Positions 35,345 to 46,330 of a stretch of 64,000 nt of DNA are shown here, one piece after another (positions within the stretch are counted from its first letter, which is position 1; every line of letters starts with the position of its first letter). A program made the position numbers and the translations under genes. Location of the stretch: positions 614,673,501-614,737,500 of the forward strand of contig CM057456.1 of assembly GCA_016271365.2 (NCBI GenBank). Direction: 5' to 3'. This DNA is from Neoceratodus forsteri. Taxonomy: Eukaryota > Chordata > Ceratodontiformes > Ceratodontidae. Below the pieces are notes generated by a model, which ran no database searches, was not told the origin of the DNA, and was given only the letters and a program-made list of their open reading frames with translations.

Positions 35345-35840
35345 CACATCTCATAGCAACATAGAATCTGTTGGCAGATAGGACCACACAGCCCACCTAG
35401 TCTGCCCATTTCCTACTCAATGCTGTAGCCCCAGATCCTATTTGATCTGCGCTCTCCTGCTCTGCACATCTCGGGTACCATTATGTCTCATCCCATGCAC
35501 TCTTCAACTCCTGTATTATTTTCTCACCCACCACCTCTGCTGGAAGGTTGTTCCACTGCTCCACCGCTCTTTCAGTGAAAAGTACTTTCCAACATTATCC
35601 CTGAGCCTTCCACCCTTCAGCCTCATATCACGCCCCTTGTTCTTGTGCAGAGTTTTCACTGAAATATGCTTCACCTGTACCCTATTTATTCCCCTAAGGT
35701 ACTTGAAAGTCTCTATCATATCTCCTCTCCATTCTTTCCTCCAGTGAATAGATATTAAGGTCCTAAGTCTTTCCTCGAGGGCTTTGGTGCAGTCCATGTA
35801 CCATCTTCATGTCTTCTCTGACTGCCTCTATTTTGTCAAT
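35345..35840 (-). mobile_element. LINE fragment, C-terminal tail of a non-LTR polymerase
   Basis: The minus-strand translation contains SLEER-like text, then GDMIETFKYLRGINRV (35700), RLRDNVGKYFSLKERW (35575) and, after a frameshift, NNLPAEVVGEKIIQE. This pattern ends the polymerase of CR1/jockey-type LINEs. It ends near 35350 with a non-coding stretch. It is a short 3' remnant unrelated in strand and sequence to the LINE at 28393-30030. Confidence 0.72.
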
Positions 35841-36318
35841 ATCCTTCCGGAAATGTCTTTTGGAGATCTTGATATTCTGAAATATATGCTGCTCCAATAC
35901 ATCCCTGAACACCTATGGGATGTAACCGTGGGAAATTCAATGGCTAGTAGTGAATGTTTGAGCTTTTCAAAGCTCAGATCTGATGGCCCAGTTGTACTCC
36001 TACTGCTAAGTACAGATCAAGCGGCTACAATCAAGTGACTCTTCTGTGGCGGATGTCAGCTGAGGGGGAATTCGAGTGCACCAGAGAGGCACACACTTCA
36101 AAATGTCTGGCAGGGAAAGGGGGGGGATTAACAAGCTCAATTAGAAGTTACATTTTTTTTTTTTCATTTGATGCTAATTATCCTAATTGCAGGTAACCTT
36201 AAACTTAGGTTTGAGGCTTTATACAGGAGTATTCCCATGTAAACATCACCAATCGTGCATATCTGAAGGAAAACAAAATCACGGAAACTGGTACTAGCAG
36301 CCTTACTACACACTATAA
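35841..36318 (-). other. Intron sequence, unrecognised
   Basis: About 480 bp with a short T run near 36152-36163. No coding, RNA or repeat feature could be supported. A phrase near 36010 (gatcaagcggctacaatcaa) weakly resembles 41040 (gatcaggctgcaactttcaa), perhaps part of the same old interspersed repeat. Confidence 0.45.
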
Positions 36319-36545
36319 ATGAAAATTACGTACCTACCGTAATTATGATCTTTCTGTGCATATTCACCATTCATCACATTTGGGTACTCTGCCAGAGGTC
36401 AGGACCCCGTGGGAGATTTTTTTTTTTTGGTAGGTGAAGCCGACGAGCTCTCAATGCCGCCCTTCTATGTGGCGCTCGCAGGTTGGCCGTTAGCCGCCAT
36501 CGACTCCGCCTGCCTGCCAGTTCTGAGTCGCCAGAGAGGTGAGGA
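36319..36545 (-). repeat. D9 right ITR
   Basis: Outer core acgtacctaccgtaattatg, ttcaccattcatcacatttg, a T run (36417-36428), aggttggccgttagccgcc and gcctgccagttctgagtcgc. Its inverted partner is 40620-40859. Confidence 0.92.
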
Positions 36546-37499
36546 AAAGGAGGTTGGGAGGGTGGGACAAGAAAGTCCAAGGACAGAAAAAGGAAAAGGA
36601 AAAGATATAAACCAAAAGGAGAAATAAACGACAGAGGACAGAGCAGGAAGAAAGATCGAATCCTAAGGAGATTGGGAGGGGCCCCAATCTCTGGAAACAG
36701 AAAAGGGCGGAGTTAGGAAGGGACAGGGAATTTATGAAACATAAAAGTTTAGCATGGGGAGAAACACCAGTAATATGCTGGATTCTCTAGATTGTATAGG
36801 AACTGCAAGGAGTAGCCAAGAGGCTTAATCGCCAGGATTCAAGGCACAGAATCACTGGCAAAAGAAACTCCATTTTTGAAGGGGACGACATAAACAGACG
36901 TTCACCTGATGAATAAATTGCAAAATACTGATACTTTCGGTAAGAAACCGACGAAGCAACAGGGCTGAGCACGAACTTCACCGCGAGGCGCTGCATGGGC
37001 TGACGACGGGAAAGAACTGGAAGGCAGGCGTCCAGGACCGCCCCTTTATACCGACGTTGTCCGACGCCGGTCACCTGACGTAGGGCGTCCTCGCCAGGAC
37101 TGCTAGCTGAAATTTTTCCGTGGGTCCCGCCACCTGCCAATGTCAGTCCTATATGTTATTACCTACTGCAAGAGCTCTCTCTAAGTAAGATCAGATGTTC
37201 TCCCCTCCCATGGAAAAATGAAATTTTAAGTAGGGATAAATCTTTAAAACATGTCCAGTGGACAAGTAGATTGAAGTTTGAAGAGGAAAAAGGAGGCGAG
37301 GATGGGGCAACCACCATTCCCACTCCATAGGAGTGCAGCCAGAGCACTAGAGAGGGAGTGCCGCCATCCTGGACCACTCTCCCCAGATATAATTATCCCA
37401 CCATGTGTCTCAGATTACCCTGCACCCCTGAAAAAGACGGGGGGAGGACAGAGAGGGAGGGGATCCAGAGGTTGAGGCCCCAGGGGATAGCGGTGGGTT

Positions 37500-37612
37500 T
37501 GTAATGAGTGGTGAAGATACACACAGAAAGATTATAATTACGGTAGGTACATAATTTTCATATCTTATATGCGTCAGTCTTCACCATTCATCACATTTGG
37601 GTGAGTGCAGAG
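37500..37612 (-). repeat. D9 internal complementary region
   Basis: The half gagtggtgaagatacacaca with aattacggtaggtac complements the right end. The half tatcttatatgcgtcagtc with caccattcatcacatttggg complements the left end. Confidence 0.92.
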
Positions 37613-40440
37613 CCCCCCCCCCGATGGGGGCTTCAAAACCCTAAAGGACAAAGTCCCTTAGCTCTCAGTGGGTGACACACTAAGAGGGAGAACCTTCTGG
37701 GCCTGGAGAGGCCCAAGAGTGGGGAGAGTGAGACGGGAACCCCCCCGGAGTGGGAAGGAAGTTGCCCCAACAGACGCCGCCTCACCCAGCAGGAAAAAAG
37801 ATATGTCCTCTGGTGCTCGGAGTTAACCACCGTACACCGGGCCAAGGGCGACAACCGGGAAAGATGCACCCATGCTGTCTGCCTAGCGCAGATCGCTGTC
37901 CCTACGACCCTGGTAGCTACCTCACTGGCGTCATACGACGCCTGGCTTGGTGCCCCGCTAGCTCCAGGCCATGCGCAGAGAGTGCAATGGCTTGTCTGCT
38001 TTGCTCCGTGTCAGGCAATGAGGCTAGGAGCTGACCCAGCCTGGACCACAAGAACCCATCATAGGCTGCATAGTGGGCCTGATGTGCGGAAATAAAAAGC
38101 AGTAACCGTGCAGAGTAGAAAGTCCTCCTACCCCAGAAGTCAAAATCCAAGGAGTCTTGATCTGGGGCCGGTAACGTGAAGGGCAAGCCCATCAGCAGTG
38201 TTCAGCTATGTAAATCCTGACTGAGGATGAGGCATGGAACCTGGAGACTCTGGGGGGGGCAATACCCGCTGGCACAGATCCCCTGGGGCAGGAACTCCAG
38301 AAAAATGTCTCTGCCAGGAACGCAACCATGCCTCCCTAAAGGGAGCTGGCCAGGGGGGCACCACAAAGGTGTCCTCACTGAAGTCGCCCAAAAAGGCGTG
38401 CACCGAGTGCTCTGAGTGGCAGGACAGAGATGCAGGTCCTCCATCATCCTCATGAGGAATTGCTGATTCTCTGCGAGATCAGCAGCTGGAGAGATGTGGA
38501 CAGAAGGCTCCTCTCCCCCAGAAGAGGGGGATGAAGAGTTAGAGTACCTCAACTGTTCAGAGGGTGGCTGCTTTGGGGGGAGGCTGAAAAACCTGTCTGT
38601 CCATTGCTCTGACGTAAGCAGGAAAGCGAGCAACCACAGCTCTAAACTGCTCCCAGGAGAGAGGCCCGCTAGGACCAAGGATGCCTGGGAGCGCAGGAGA
38701 GTGTGGCAGAGGGATGGGGACAGAGTCGAGAACAGAAGTCGGCTGACCTCCGCCTGGGCTAGGGAGTGGACCAGAGCGCCAGAAGAAGGTGGTGCTCCAG
38801 AAGACTCCACAGCCGACAACTGAACAACCATTTCGGAACTGCCTTGGCTGCGCCCGGAAGAATCCCCCGTGGGGCGAACGGGGCTGTATAGGTCCAGAAG
38901 GACGGTCCCCCACTTCAAAAGAATGGGTCTCGCTCAAAGAAATCGAAGGGGAAGAGCGGAGATCCGCACTGCGGCTTCTTCCAGAGCCCAGGTGGGCCCT
39001 CGAAAAAGGCCTCCATGCAGCCCCCATGCCCCTCGACTCCTCGGAATCTGAGAGTGCCCTCCTCCTTGAGATGGCCAGCCTAGGTAACTGGCAGCCCTGG
39101 CCAGCACCCAAAGGAGCTATCCAAGGCACAGTACCCTCCCCTCCCGTAGGTGCCCTGATCGGCCCCAAAGTTGGGCGATCCAGGCACACCACATGAGGCA
39201 CCACCGCTGAGGGTCAACGAACCTCCAAGACCAGACTGCAGTGCAATGGTGGCATGCACCACTGCTGCTGGTCAGCTCCCTGACCCCAGCCTCGGAAGTT
39301 GCCAACCGCCCTCAGAGTGGGGCTGACTCCAGCCTGTCAAGACACCACAAGGCTACCCACACTAGCAGCTAGTTCCAAGGAGCCAAACTGTCCGTCTGAC
39401 TCAGAGTCCGACTCTGCCTCTGAAGAGGTGCAGACCGAGGCCCTGTGCCAAACCGTAGGTGGGCGCCTTTCGCCATCCCTACCAAACAGGGTGACAGAAA
39501 TGAAGAATGGGCACGAGCCGGTGCCATTGCCCTCTGCAGCACTGTGAACGGCAGCCGAAGAGGACACGGCTCCAGCCCGAACAGCAGCCTCGGAGTTGGA
39601 ACCTGCCACAGCGCTGTGAGTGGCGCCAAGGGCAGAGACGGGCGAGACGACTGCTCGACAGCACCATCTGAACACCCACGGTGCCGCGTCCGCGTCCGCG
39701 CCGTGTCAGGAAATTCCCATGGCGCCACCATCTGCACGGTGCCACTAACGCAGATGACGGCTCCAGCAGCGCATCTGAACCCCTAATGTGCCGCGGCTCT
39801 GTCCGTGCCACAAATGGCTCCAGAACTGACATAGCGCCGAAGCTCAACCTCGCGCGCAGATGACGCTGAGGTGAGAAGAAGTAAGGACGATGCCGAGAGC
39901 TTCCCACGGTGCCGCTTAGCACTATCGGCGCTGTAATGGCGCCAAGCAACGGACTGCGCCAAGTGACAATTCACAGACTCACGCGCCGAGGCCCCAAACT
40001 GCACCAACCGCTGATGTCGAGGACAGCACCAACCCGGCCTTGCAAACCGTGGGTCCAACAGCTGGGAGCTCTTCATCAAGGACGTATTGCTTATGACGCC
40101 GCCCCGCCTGCCCTCGAAGGGAATGGACTGGCCTCCTGCACCACGGGAGAAGCCTCGCCATGGCTAGGCTACTAGAAGCCGAGGCTCCCTCCACCTCAGT
40201 CCTTATAGAACCCGGAGGAAAGGCCAAGAGATTGTGGCTTGGCTCAAGAGTGCGCACCGCCCCGAAGTTGGCAGAGCTCGCCCACTTTCCACGCTGGGCT
40301 GTTCGATGATCATGTCTATGTCTTGAAGCGGCCAAGACACGAAATGCAATGGTCGTGCTGGTCGGGTGACTGAAAATTTTGGCTGCATGGGCACCGAGCA
40401 TGGGGCCGACCCATCTTTAAAGTCTTCTAACCCTCCGACC
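37613..40440 (-). pseudogene. D9 Gag-like protein
   Basis: The core part is well preserved. SPAADLAENQQFLMRMMED lies near 38430-38490, the segment LSWEQFRAVVARFPAYVRAM near 38600-38670, and YAAYDGFLWSRLGQLLASL near 38020-38080. The N-terminal Cys-rich motif (about 40280-40400) is degenerate. A low-complexity Ala/Ser/Arg middle (39340-40080) is caused by GC-rich sequence. Broken by several frameshifts. Confidence 0.78.
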
Positions 40441-40619
40441 TAGACATGACCTACGGAAATAATACAAAAACAAGACTTGAGGTCACTGTAAATTGAAATA
40501 TGGAAAGATCTTACTGGCGACGTTGAGTGGCTATCAGAACCAGCAGTAGGAACAGACAGACTTTGCGTCGAAAATTTATGGAGAAAACGAACTACAAAGC
40601 AGGTAGGCCTAAAATTGTT

Positions 40620-40859
40620 GGAGAAAGCGTCCCACGAGGTGACCTTGACGGCGGGAGACGAAGAACTGGCAGGCAGGCGGAGCTGACGGCGCCTAACGGC
40701 CAACCCGTAAGCACCCCATAGAACGTCAGCCTCGAGGGCGGTGCCGAGCGCACGTTGGCTCCACCTACCAAAAAAAAAAAAAAAAAGGCTCCCGCCGGTC
40801 CTGACCACCAGCCGACCACCTAAAATGTGATGAATGGCTAAGACTGACACAGATAAGAT
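40620..40859 (-). repeat. D9 left ITR
   Basis: Contains gaagaactggcaggcaggcg, cctaacggccaaccc, a 16-base A run at about 40770-40786, aaaatgtgatgaatgg and the end gacacagataagat. Confidence 0.92.
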
Positions 40860-41228
40860 CAGAATATTATTTTCAAGATGACAGTTTAGGAAAGGAAAGG
40901 ATTGTACTGTATACTGCTCTGTGGAACTCGCAGATGAATCCCATCCATTGCCGGGTCTATGGCATCCCACCGATGTGGTGACATTCTGTGGATGGAATAG
41001 ATTGGAGGGCGTTTCAGCATCAGAACTGGGAAGTGAAAGGGATCAGGCTGCAACTTTCAAGGAAGCAAAATACAATCCCTTCCATTCCAAAAGTGGCAAC
41101 CTAAAAACAAAATATTGGATTATCCTGGCTGCTGTAATATGAGGTAAGGCTAGCTGTGCAGTTTTTAAGCTCAGCTAGTGGTTTTAAAAAATTCTGCCAT
41201 ATAAATATGGAAACAGCTTCTTACTTAC
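40860..41228 (-). other. MARCHF6 intron start between the large exon and D9
   Basis: Non-coding sequence just downstream of the donor at 41228. A plus-strand frame of 73 codons (40921-41142) has no recognisable similarity and is judged accidental. Confidence 0.55.
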
Positions 41229-41433
41229 CCTGAAAGGAAATTTGATGGGTCTTCGGTAAGGCTGAAAGCCTACTGGTCCACCCTGTTGAAGTATGGCTTG
41301 GTGTGCAGCATGGAGACCTTCACCCACCAAAGGAATGGCATTGTTATTGCGGGCTGGCTGGTTATTGTTGGTCGGCTGGTTAGCATTGTTCTCGCTCTCC
41401 TCCTGGTCTCCCAGTAGGTATGAATGCAGATCT
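41229..41433 (-). CDS. MARCHF6: MARCHF6 exon, loop segment (205 bp)
   Basis: The minus-strand acceptor cttgtccccag precedes the exon and the donor gtaagt follows it. The first base completes a codon and 68 codons follow, including DLHSYLLGDQEE, ARNNNAIPLVGEGLHAAHQA and GGPVGFQPYRRP. This agrees with the conserved Asn-rich loop of vertebrate MARCHF6 at roughly two thirds of the protein, just before a membrane helix encoded by the exon at 23938-24007. MARCHF6 is an ER-membrane E3 ubiquitin ligase of the Doa10 type, acting on misfolded proteins and sterol-pathway enzymes. Entry phase 2, exit phase 0. The intron to the next exon is 17.2 kb and holds D6-D9. The preceding exon is not in the window, so the upstream intron exceeds 22.5 kb. 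Confidence 0.95.
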
Positions 41434-42458
41434 CTGGGGACAAGCAGCATCTTTCAATACAAATTACTTATACAACCTAACTTGAGTTTTACCTAACTTC
41501 AGGTAATTAGATTTTTTCACTTATATTTTTTATTAGTAAGTTCCCTTTTTTTTGTTGCCAGTTTCTTTTTATCTCCCTTATACACTGCCCCTGAGCTCAT
41601 TTCAGACCCCCAAGGCTGAATGCTGGTCCTTTCCCTACTCTGAACTGAGATGCCAACCTCCACGTAACAGAAGCTCTCCCCCTCCCCACGGTAGAGACAG
41701 CTGGAGGGAATACCCTCTCGAACTTCAAGTTTCAAGAGGCATCCTCAGTAAAGAAGGAAGGAAGGACTGAACAGCATGGGTGTCCTTCATCATGGGGTGC
41801 AGGGCTCGGTCTTTACTGCTTTTCTCCCTCGACCTCAGAAGCTGCACGTGCAAGGGCTGCAAAGACGCACACAAGCAGACTGTAGTATTGTCTGCCGTCA
41901 CTACAGCTCTTCCCACCCTAGTCTAGCTGCTCACTACCATTTCCTGCATCCAGAAGGCAGTGTGGAAGTAGCAGACAGGAACCTCACTCCCAAGGGAAGA
42001 ATCTGCTCAATCCCCCCCAACAGCTCATTCCCAAACTCGATCACCAGTGTTGCGAGTAGCAGAGCTATCTCTGTGCGGATGGGCTGGCTTTATAGGCAAG
42101 TTTCGCTTAGCTACACACTGTATGTCTACCTCATTAATCTTTCTGGTCCAAACCCACTCTCCTCCAGCCTCCTCAGTTCATCTGCAACCTCACTGGCCTC
42201 ACAGAGCTCCACCCATTCTTCCAACAGACTACTTTGGTGGCATCACAAGCATAAAACACCCCACATGGCTGGTCATGAGGCAAAACACTAGGCTGCAACC
42301 CACTTCAACACAGCTGGAGAGATGCTGCAGAGACACATTGGGGCAGAGAAATGGACAAGTGAAGGCATCATCAATCAATTAGGGTTGTATTCCTCTCATT
42401 TCTGTTCCTTACACACCGACAGCCACATCTAATCTCATCACAACTCCTGCCAAAGGAA
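41434..42458 (-). other. MARCHF6 intron upstream of the large exon
   Basis: About 1 kb of unrecognised sequence before the D10 terminus. Plus-strand frames of 171 and 111 codons (41776-42382) overlap in different phases, lack known motifs and have no matching exon signals. I see nothing to annotate. Confidence 0.55.
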
Positions 42459-42695
42459 ATGAAAATTACGTCACCTCACCGTAATTATTGATCTTCTATT
42501 GTATCTTCACCATTCATTACTGCTGGGTGTAAGCGGTAAGCGTGCACCCGCTACGGGAGTTTTTTTTTGTTGTTGTGAGGGAGGAGTCGGCGACCAATGG
42601 TGCCGCCCACAAGAGTGACGCACTGCATGCTGTGTGAGGGGCGGCCGTTAGGCGCCGCAGACTCCTCCTCCATCTCAGTTCTATAAGCCGGAGAG
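42459..42695 (-). repeat. D10 right ITR
   Basis: Core ccgtaattattgatcttcta, caccattcattactgctggg, an interrupted T run, ggggcggccgttaggcgccg and ctccatctcagttctataag. The partner is 56405-56606. Confidence 0.9.
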
Positions 42696-43724
42696 GCGAA
42701 ATAAAAAAGATTTTGGAGAATAAGAGTGAGGCAAGAGAGCCGAGGGATAGACAAAGGAAAGGAAAACTGAAAAAGGAATAAGCCGGAAGAGGACAGGAAA
42801 GAGGAGAACCCTACCCTAAGGGACTGCAGGACCTCACTACTAGGGCGGCTCCGAGGGAGGAACAGATAAGGGAGAGGAAGAAAGAAGGAAGAGGGAGAAG
42901 AGAAGGGGATATTGGGAGGAGGGGAAAACTTCTGCCACGAGTTGAGTGAAATTGGCTTTAAGGCTTATCAGCTCGGAACTTAAAAGCAAGGGAGCAAGGA
43001 TCCCTTCCAACAAAACTGGTCTAGATGGTTCGACCGAATCTTCTGCACAGCTTGGCATGAGAGGGCAGATTTCACATCCTGCTACCCTATTACCCATCAC
43101 TCAATCTGAGAGCTCACAGATTGCCAGGCAAATAACCAGTTCGGGGAGGAAGAGCCCCAACTAGGTAAGGGAAAAGGCCCCACTAGCACACAGACATGTG
43201 TTAGCACGGGTGGGGGAGCCCAAGAGAGGGCAATCTCTTGGTAAGGTGAACAGAGACAGAGAAGGAAACTCGTTCTGACTCCCTGGAGGAGGCAGGGACC
43301 AAAGAAGCCAGACCACCCATTCAGGAAGGCAATTCCGAATCCGGCTAGAACAGACGTTAACTAGCCCCAGTCTGGCATACACAAGCCAAGATTCAGGGAC
43401 ACCAGCTAGGTCCGAAGACCAAGGGAAGAGGACTGTCTTAAGAAACTAGTCCTGTAGGCTGGTGACTGAATTAACTTGGCCTGAAGGTAAGGTCCCCGGA
43501 GGGAGACCTTCAAGGGAAATCAGAAAGACTCCCCTCAGAGAAAGGACAAAGCTCCACTCACTCTCCTCCCTCTCCAAATCCTTCGCTGCTCCCCTGAAGA
43601 GAAGAACAGAAGGTCCCAAGGACCAGGGGATTTAGCCCCCAAACTGCCTCAAGAGGGGAAGGGTGGCGAGCAGGGCGGGGGAGACGCGAGAAATGAGGCC
43701 CATGAGGGAAGGTGAGCAGGATTC

Positions 43725-43825
43725 AGTAATGAATGGTGAAGATACAAGAGAAGATCAACACCACGGTAGGTACGTAATTTCATCTTCCCTTGCAGTCTTC
43801 ACCACTCATTTGCTGGGTGAGTACC
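43725..43825 (-). repeat. D10 internal complementary region
   Basis: The half aatgaatggtgaagatacaa with ccacggtaggtacg complements the right end. The half catcttcccttgcagtcttc with accactcatttgctggg complements the left end. Confidence 0.88.
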
Positions 43826-45379
43826 AACCCCCCCACGGAGGAGGCCTGATGCTCAGCCCTGAGGTAACAGATCCCTCAGCCTCCTACCAGTGGAAAGCAG
43901 GAGGGGAGACCTTAACCAATAGACCGTGGCAGTTCACGGTTGCTGAGGATGAGGGGTGTCCCTCGTGGGTCACGGAGGTGATGCCTCTGAAGAATCCTCA
44001 TCGCCCCGCGGGAAAACAAACGGGTCCCCTGGAAAGCTGAGGAAGTCACCCACGCCAGGCAATGGGTGACAGTCTGACAGACAAAGCCATGCTGTCTGCC
44101 TTATGCAGATCGCTGTCCCTGCCAGTCTGTAAGCTACCTTGTTGGCGCCATAAGACGCCTTGCCTGGTGCCTTGCAAGCTCCAGACCCTGTGCATAGAGG
44201 GCAATGGCTTGTCTGGACTGCTCTGATCAGGCATAGATACTAGAACCTGCGCCACCATCGACCACAGATGCCTGTTGTAGGCAGTGTGTTGTGCCTGATG
44301 TGAACCTATACAATTAGGAACACGAGTCGAAGAGAAGACTCTTCGTCCCCACTGGTCAAATTCAGCGAACCGGATCTGAGGATCGATCGTGTACCAGGCG
44401 CCGAGGCCCTGAAGGAGTGTCTAGGGACCGCCAAGCCTGAGGCGTGTGAGGCAGGGAGCCTAGACTCGTGGGGGGCACAATACCATCTCCTGCAGTCTGC
44501 CGGGGCTGGAGAAGGGGTGGCTGAAGACTGCCAGGTACAGACAAATGCCTCCTGGAAAGGGATTGTCCAGGAAGGCATCATGAGGTGGCGAGCACTGAAT
44601 TCACTAAGGAATGCACACGTCTGCCGTTCGGTATTGTCCCTTTGAATTAAGGAAATATGAAGCTCAGAGACCAGCCTCGAAAGGAACCGCTGATATTCTG
44701 TGAAATCACCATCGCAGGACAGGTGGAAAGGAGGTTACTCTTCCTCAGAAGAGGAAGATGAGGAGGAAGTGGAGGTCGAACAATCAGAAGACTCCTGCTG
44801 CGGGGGGGGGGGAGAGAGACAGGCGGAAGAACTGTTCATCCATGGCCATGACATATGAAGTGAAGGCTGCCGCAGTAGCTCTGAACGCCTCCCAAGTTAA
44901 GGGCCCCGTGAGGACCCACATGGCCTGGGAGAGGGGGGTGGCTGCAGAAGGATGGCTGAAGGGCACCTGAGAGTAAGTGCTTAGCCTCTTCCGGGGCTCT
45001 GAGATCCAGGAGTGATGCCACTGTGACTGGGAGCCCTGAGATCACACCGGGTCTGGAAGAGGTAACTTGAGAAGACAAACTCTGAACAGCCCAGAAGGGA
45101 ACCTCCTGTGACGCAACTGAGGTTGCATGTCCAGAAGGGCAACCTCTGCGCCACCACTAGAAGGCGCCGAGATCAAGGAAAGGCAAGGTTCAGCACTGCG
45201 ATCTCTCCACACCGTAGGGTAGTGGAATGCGCCGCCGCCTCCCCGACCTCTCAACCCTCCAACTCTGAGGCAGCCCTCTTCCCGACAACAGTATAGGAGC
45301 TCCTGCTCTGCAGACTCCGGTGGAAGTAACAGTAGCAGCGCTTCTCCACCCTTCCCAAGGGTCCCCAGCAGCACCAGAA
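43826..45379 (-). pseudogene. D10 gag, C-terminal part
   Basis: The minus strand near 44650-44715 reads TEYQRFLSRLVSELHIS, the block shared with D5, D7, D9 and D11. A Gag core segment near 44100-44290 parallels YAAYNRHLW and its downstream LARTAICI counterpart. Interrupted at 45379 by D11. Confidence 0.75.
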
Positions 45380-45610
45380 ATAAAAATTACGTACCTACCG
45401 TAATTATGATCTTTCTGTGTATCTTCACCGCTCATCACAGATGGGTACTGGCCGGAGATCAGGATCGCTGGAGCCTTTTTTTTTTTTTTTTAAAGATAGC
45501 GAACCGACGCAGCATCGGCGCCGCCTAGGCCGACGACTACGCGGTGCTCGAGGATTAGCCGTTAGGCTGCGTCGACTCCGCCTGCCTACCAGTTCTGAGT
45601 CGCCGAAAGG
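45380..45610 (-). repeat. D11 right ITR
   Basis: Core acgtacctaccgtaattatg, cttcaccgctcatcacagat, a T run at about 45477-45491, cgaggattagccgttaggct and gcctaccagttctgagtcgc. All are inverted at 49370-49599. Confidence 0.93.
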
Positions 45611-46224
45611 TAAGAGGAAGGGATGGAGGGTGGGACAAGAGAGTCCAAGGGACAGAAAAAGGAAGAGAAAACTGAACTAAAAGGAGAAATAATGACAGAG
45701 GACAGCATAGAAGAAGTAAGACTAAGGGGATTGGGTAGGGGCCCCAATCTCTGGAAACGGAAGAAGGGAGGGAAGGGAGGAGAAGAAAATTTAGAGAGAG
45801 GAGAGGTAACAAGGATCCAAGACCCTTGTCCGTCACCAGACTGTATAGGAACTGCAAGGAGTAGCAAGCTTTCTTGCCAGAATTCAAGGCACAGAATAAC
45901 TGGCAATACCCCAAAAAGCAGAGTCGGCTATTCTGGAGAAGGACAGGACATAGACTTAGTACTCTCTCTGTAAGATATTCGTGAAAAAAGGATTTTTTTT
46001 TTTTTTTTTAAACAGTTAGATGGATAACAGAAGGAGGGCAACCACCAGCTCCCACCCCGTAGGGGTGGAGATATGTAGTAGAGAAGGAGTGCCACTCGAG
46101 CTGCAACCCTTAGGGAAGAAACTACCCCTGTGTGTCCCAACTTCACCCCGCTCAAGAAGAGGGGTAGGCACAAAGGGAGGAGGACCCAGAGACTGAGGCC
46201 CCAGGGGGATGGCGGGTGGGATTA

Positions 46225-46330
46225 TGATGAATGGTGAAGATGCACAGAAAGATCATAATTACGGTACGTACGTAATTTTTATATCTTATCTGTGTCAATC
46301 TTCACCATTCATCACAGATGGGTGAGTACC
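46225..46330 (-). repeat. D11 internal complementary region
   Basis: The half gatgaatggtgaagatgcac with aattacggtacgtacg complements the right end. The half tatcttatctgtgtcaatc with caccattcatcacagatggg complements the left end. Confidence 0.93.

Larger units (their letters stand above)
36319..40859 (-). mobile_element. D9: gag-only DIRS-like element, type b
   Basis: A complete 4.54 kb copy with right ITR 36319-36545, spacer 36546-37499, ICR 37500-37612, Gag-like region and left ITR 40620-40859. No enzyme genes are present. It lies about 370 bp from the larger MARCHF6 exon, inside the following intron. Confidence 0.92.

Noticed and set aside
41776..42382. Two overlapping plus-strand frames (171 and 111 codons) near the MARCHF6 exon
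   Set aside because: They overlap in different phases, have no recognisable motif and lie opposite to the host gene. Nothing supports coding.
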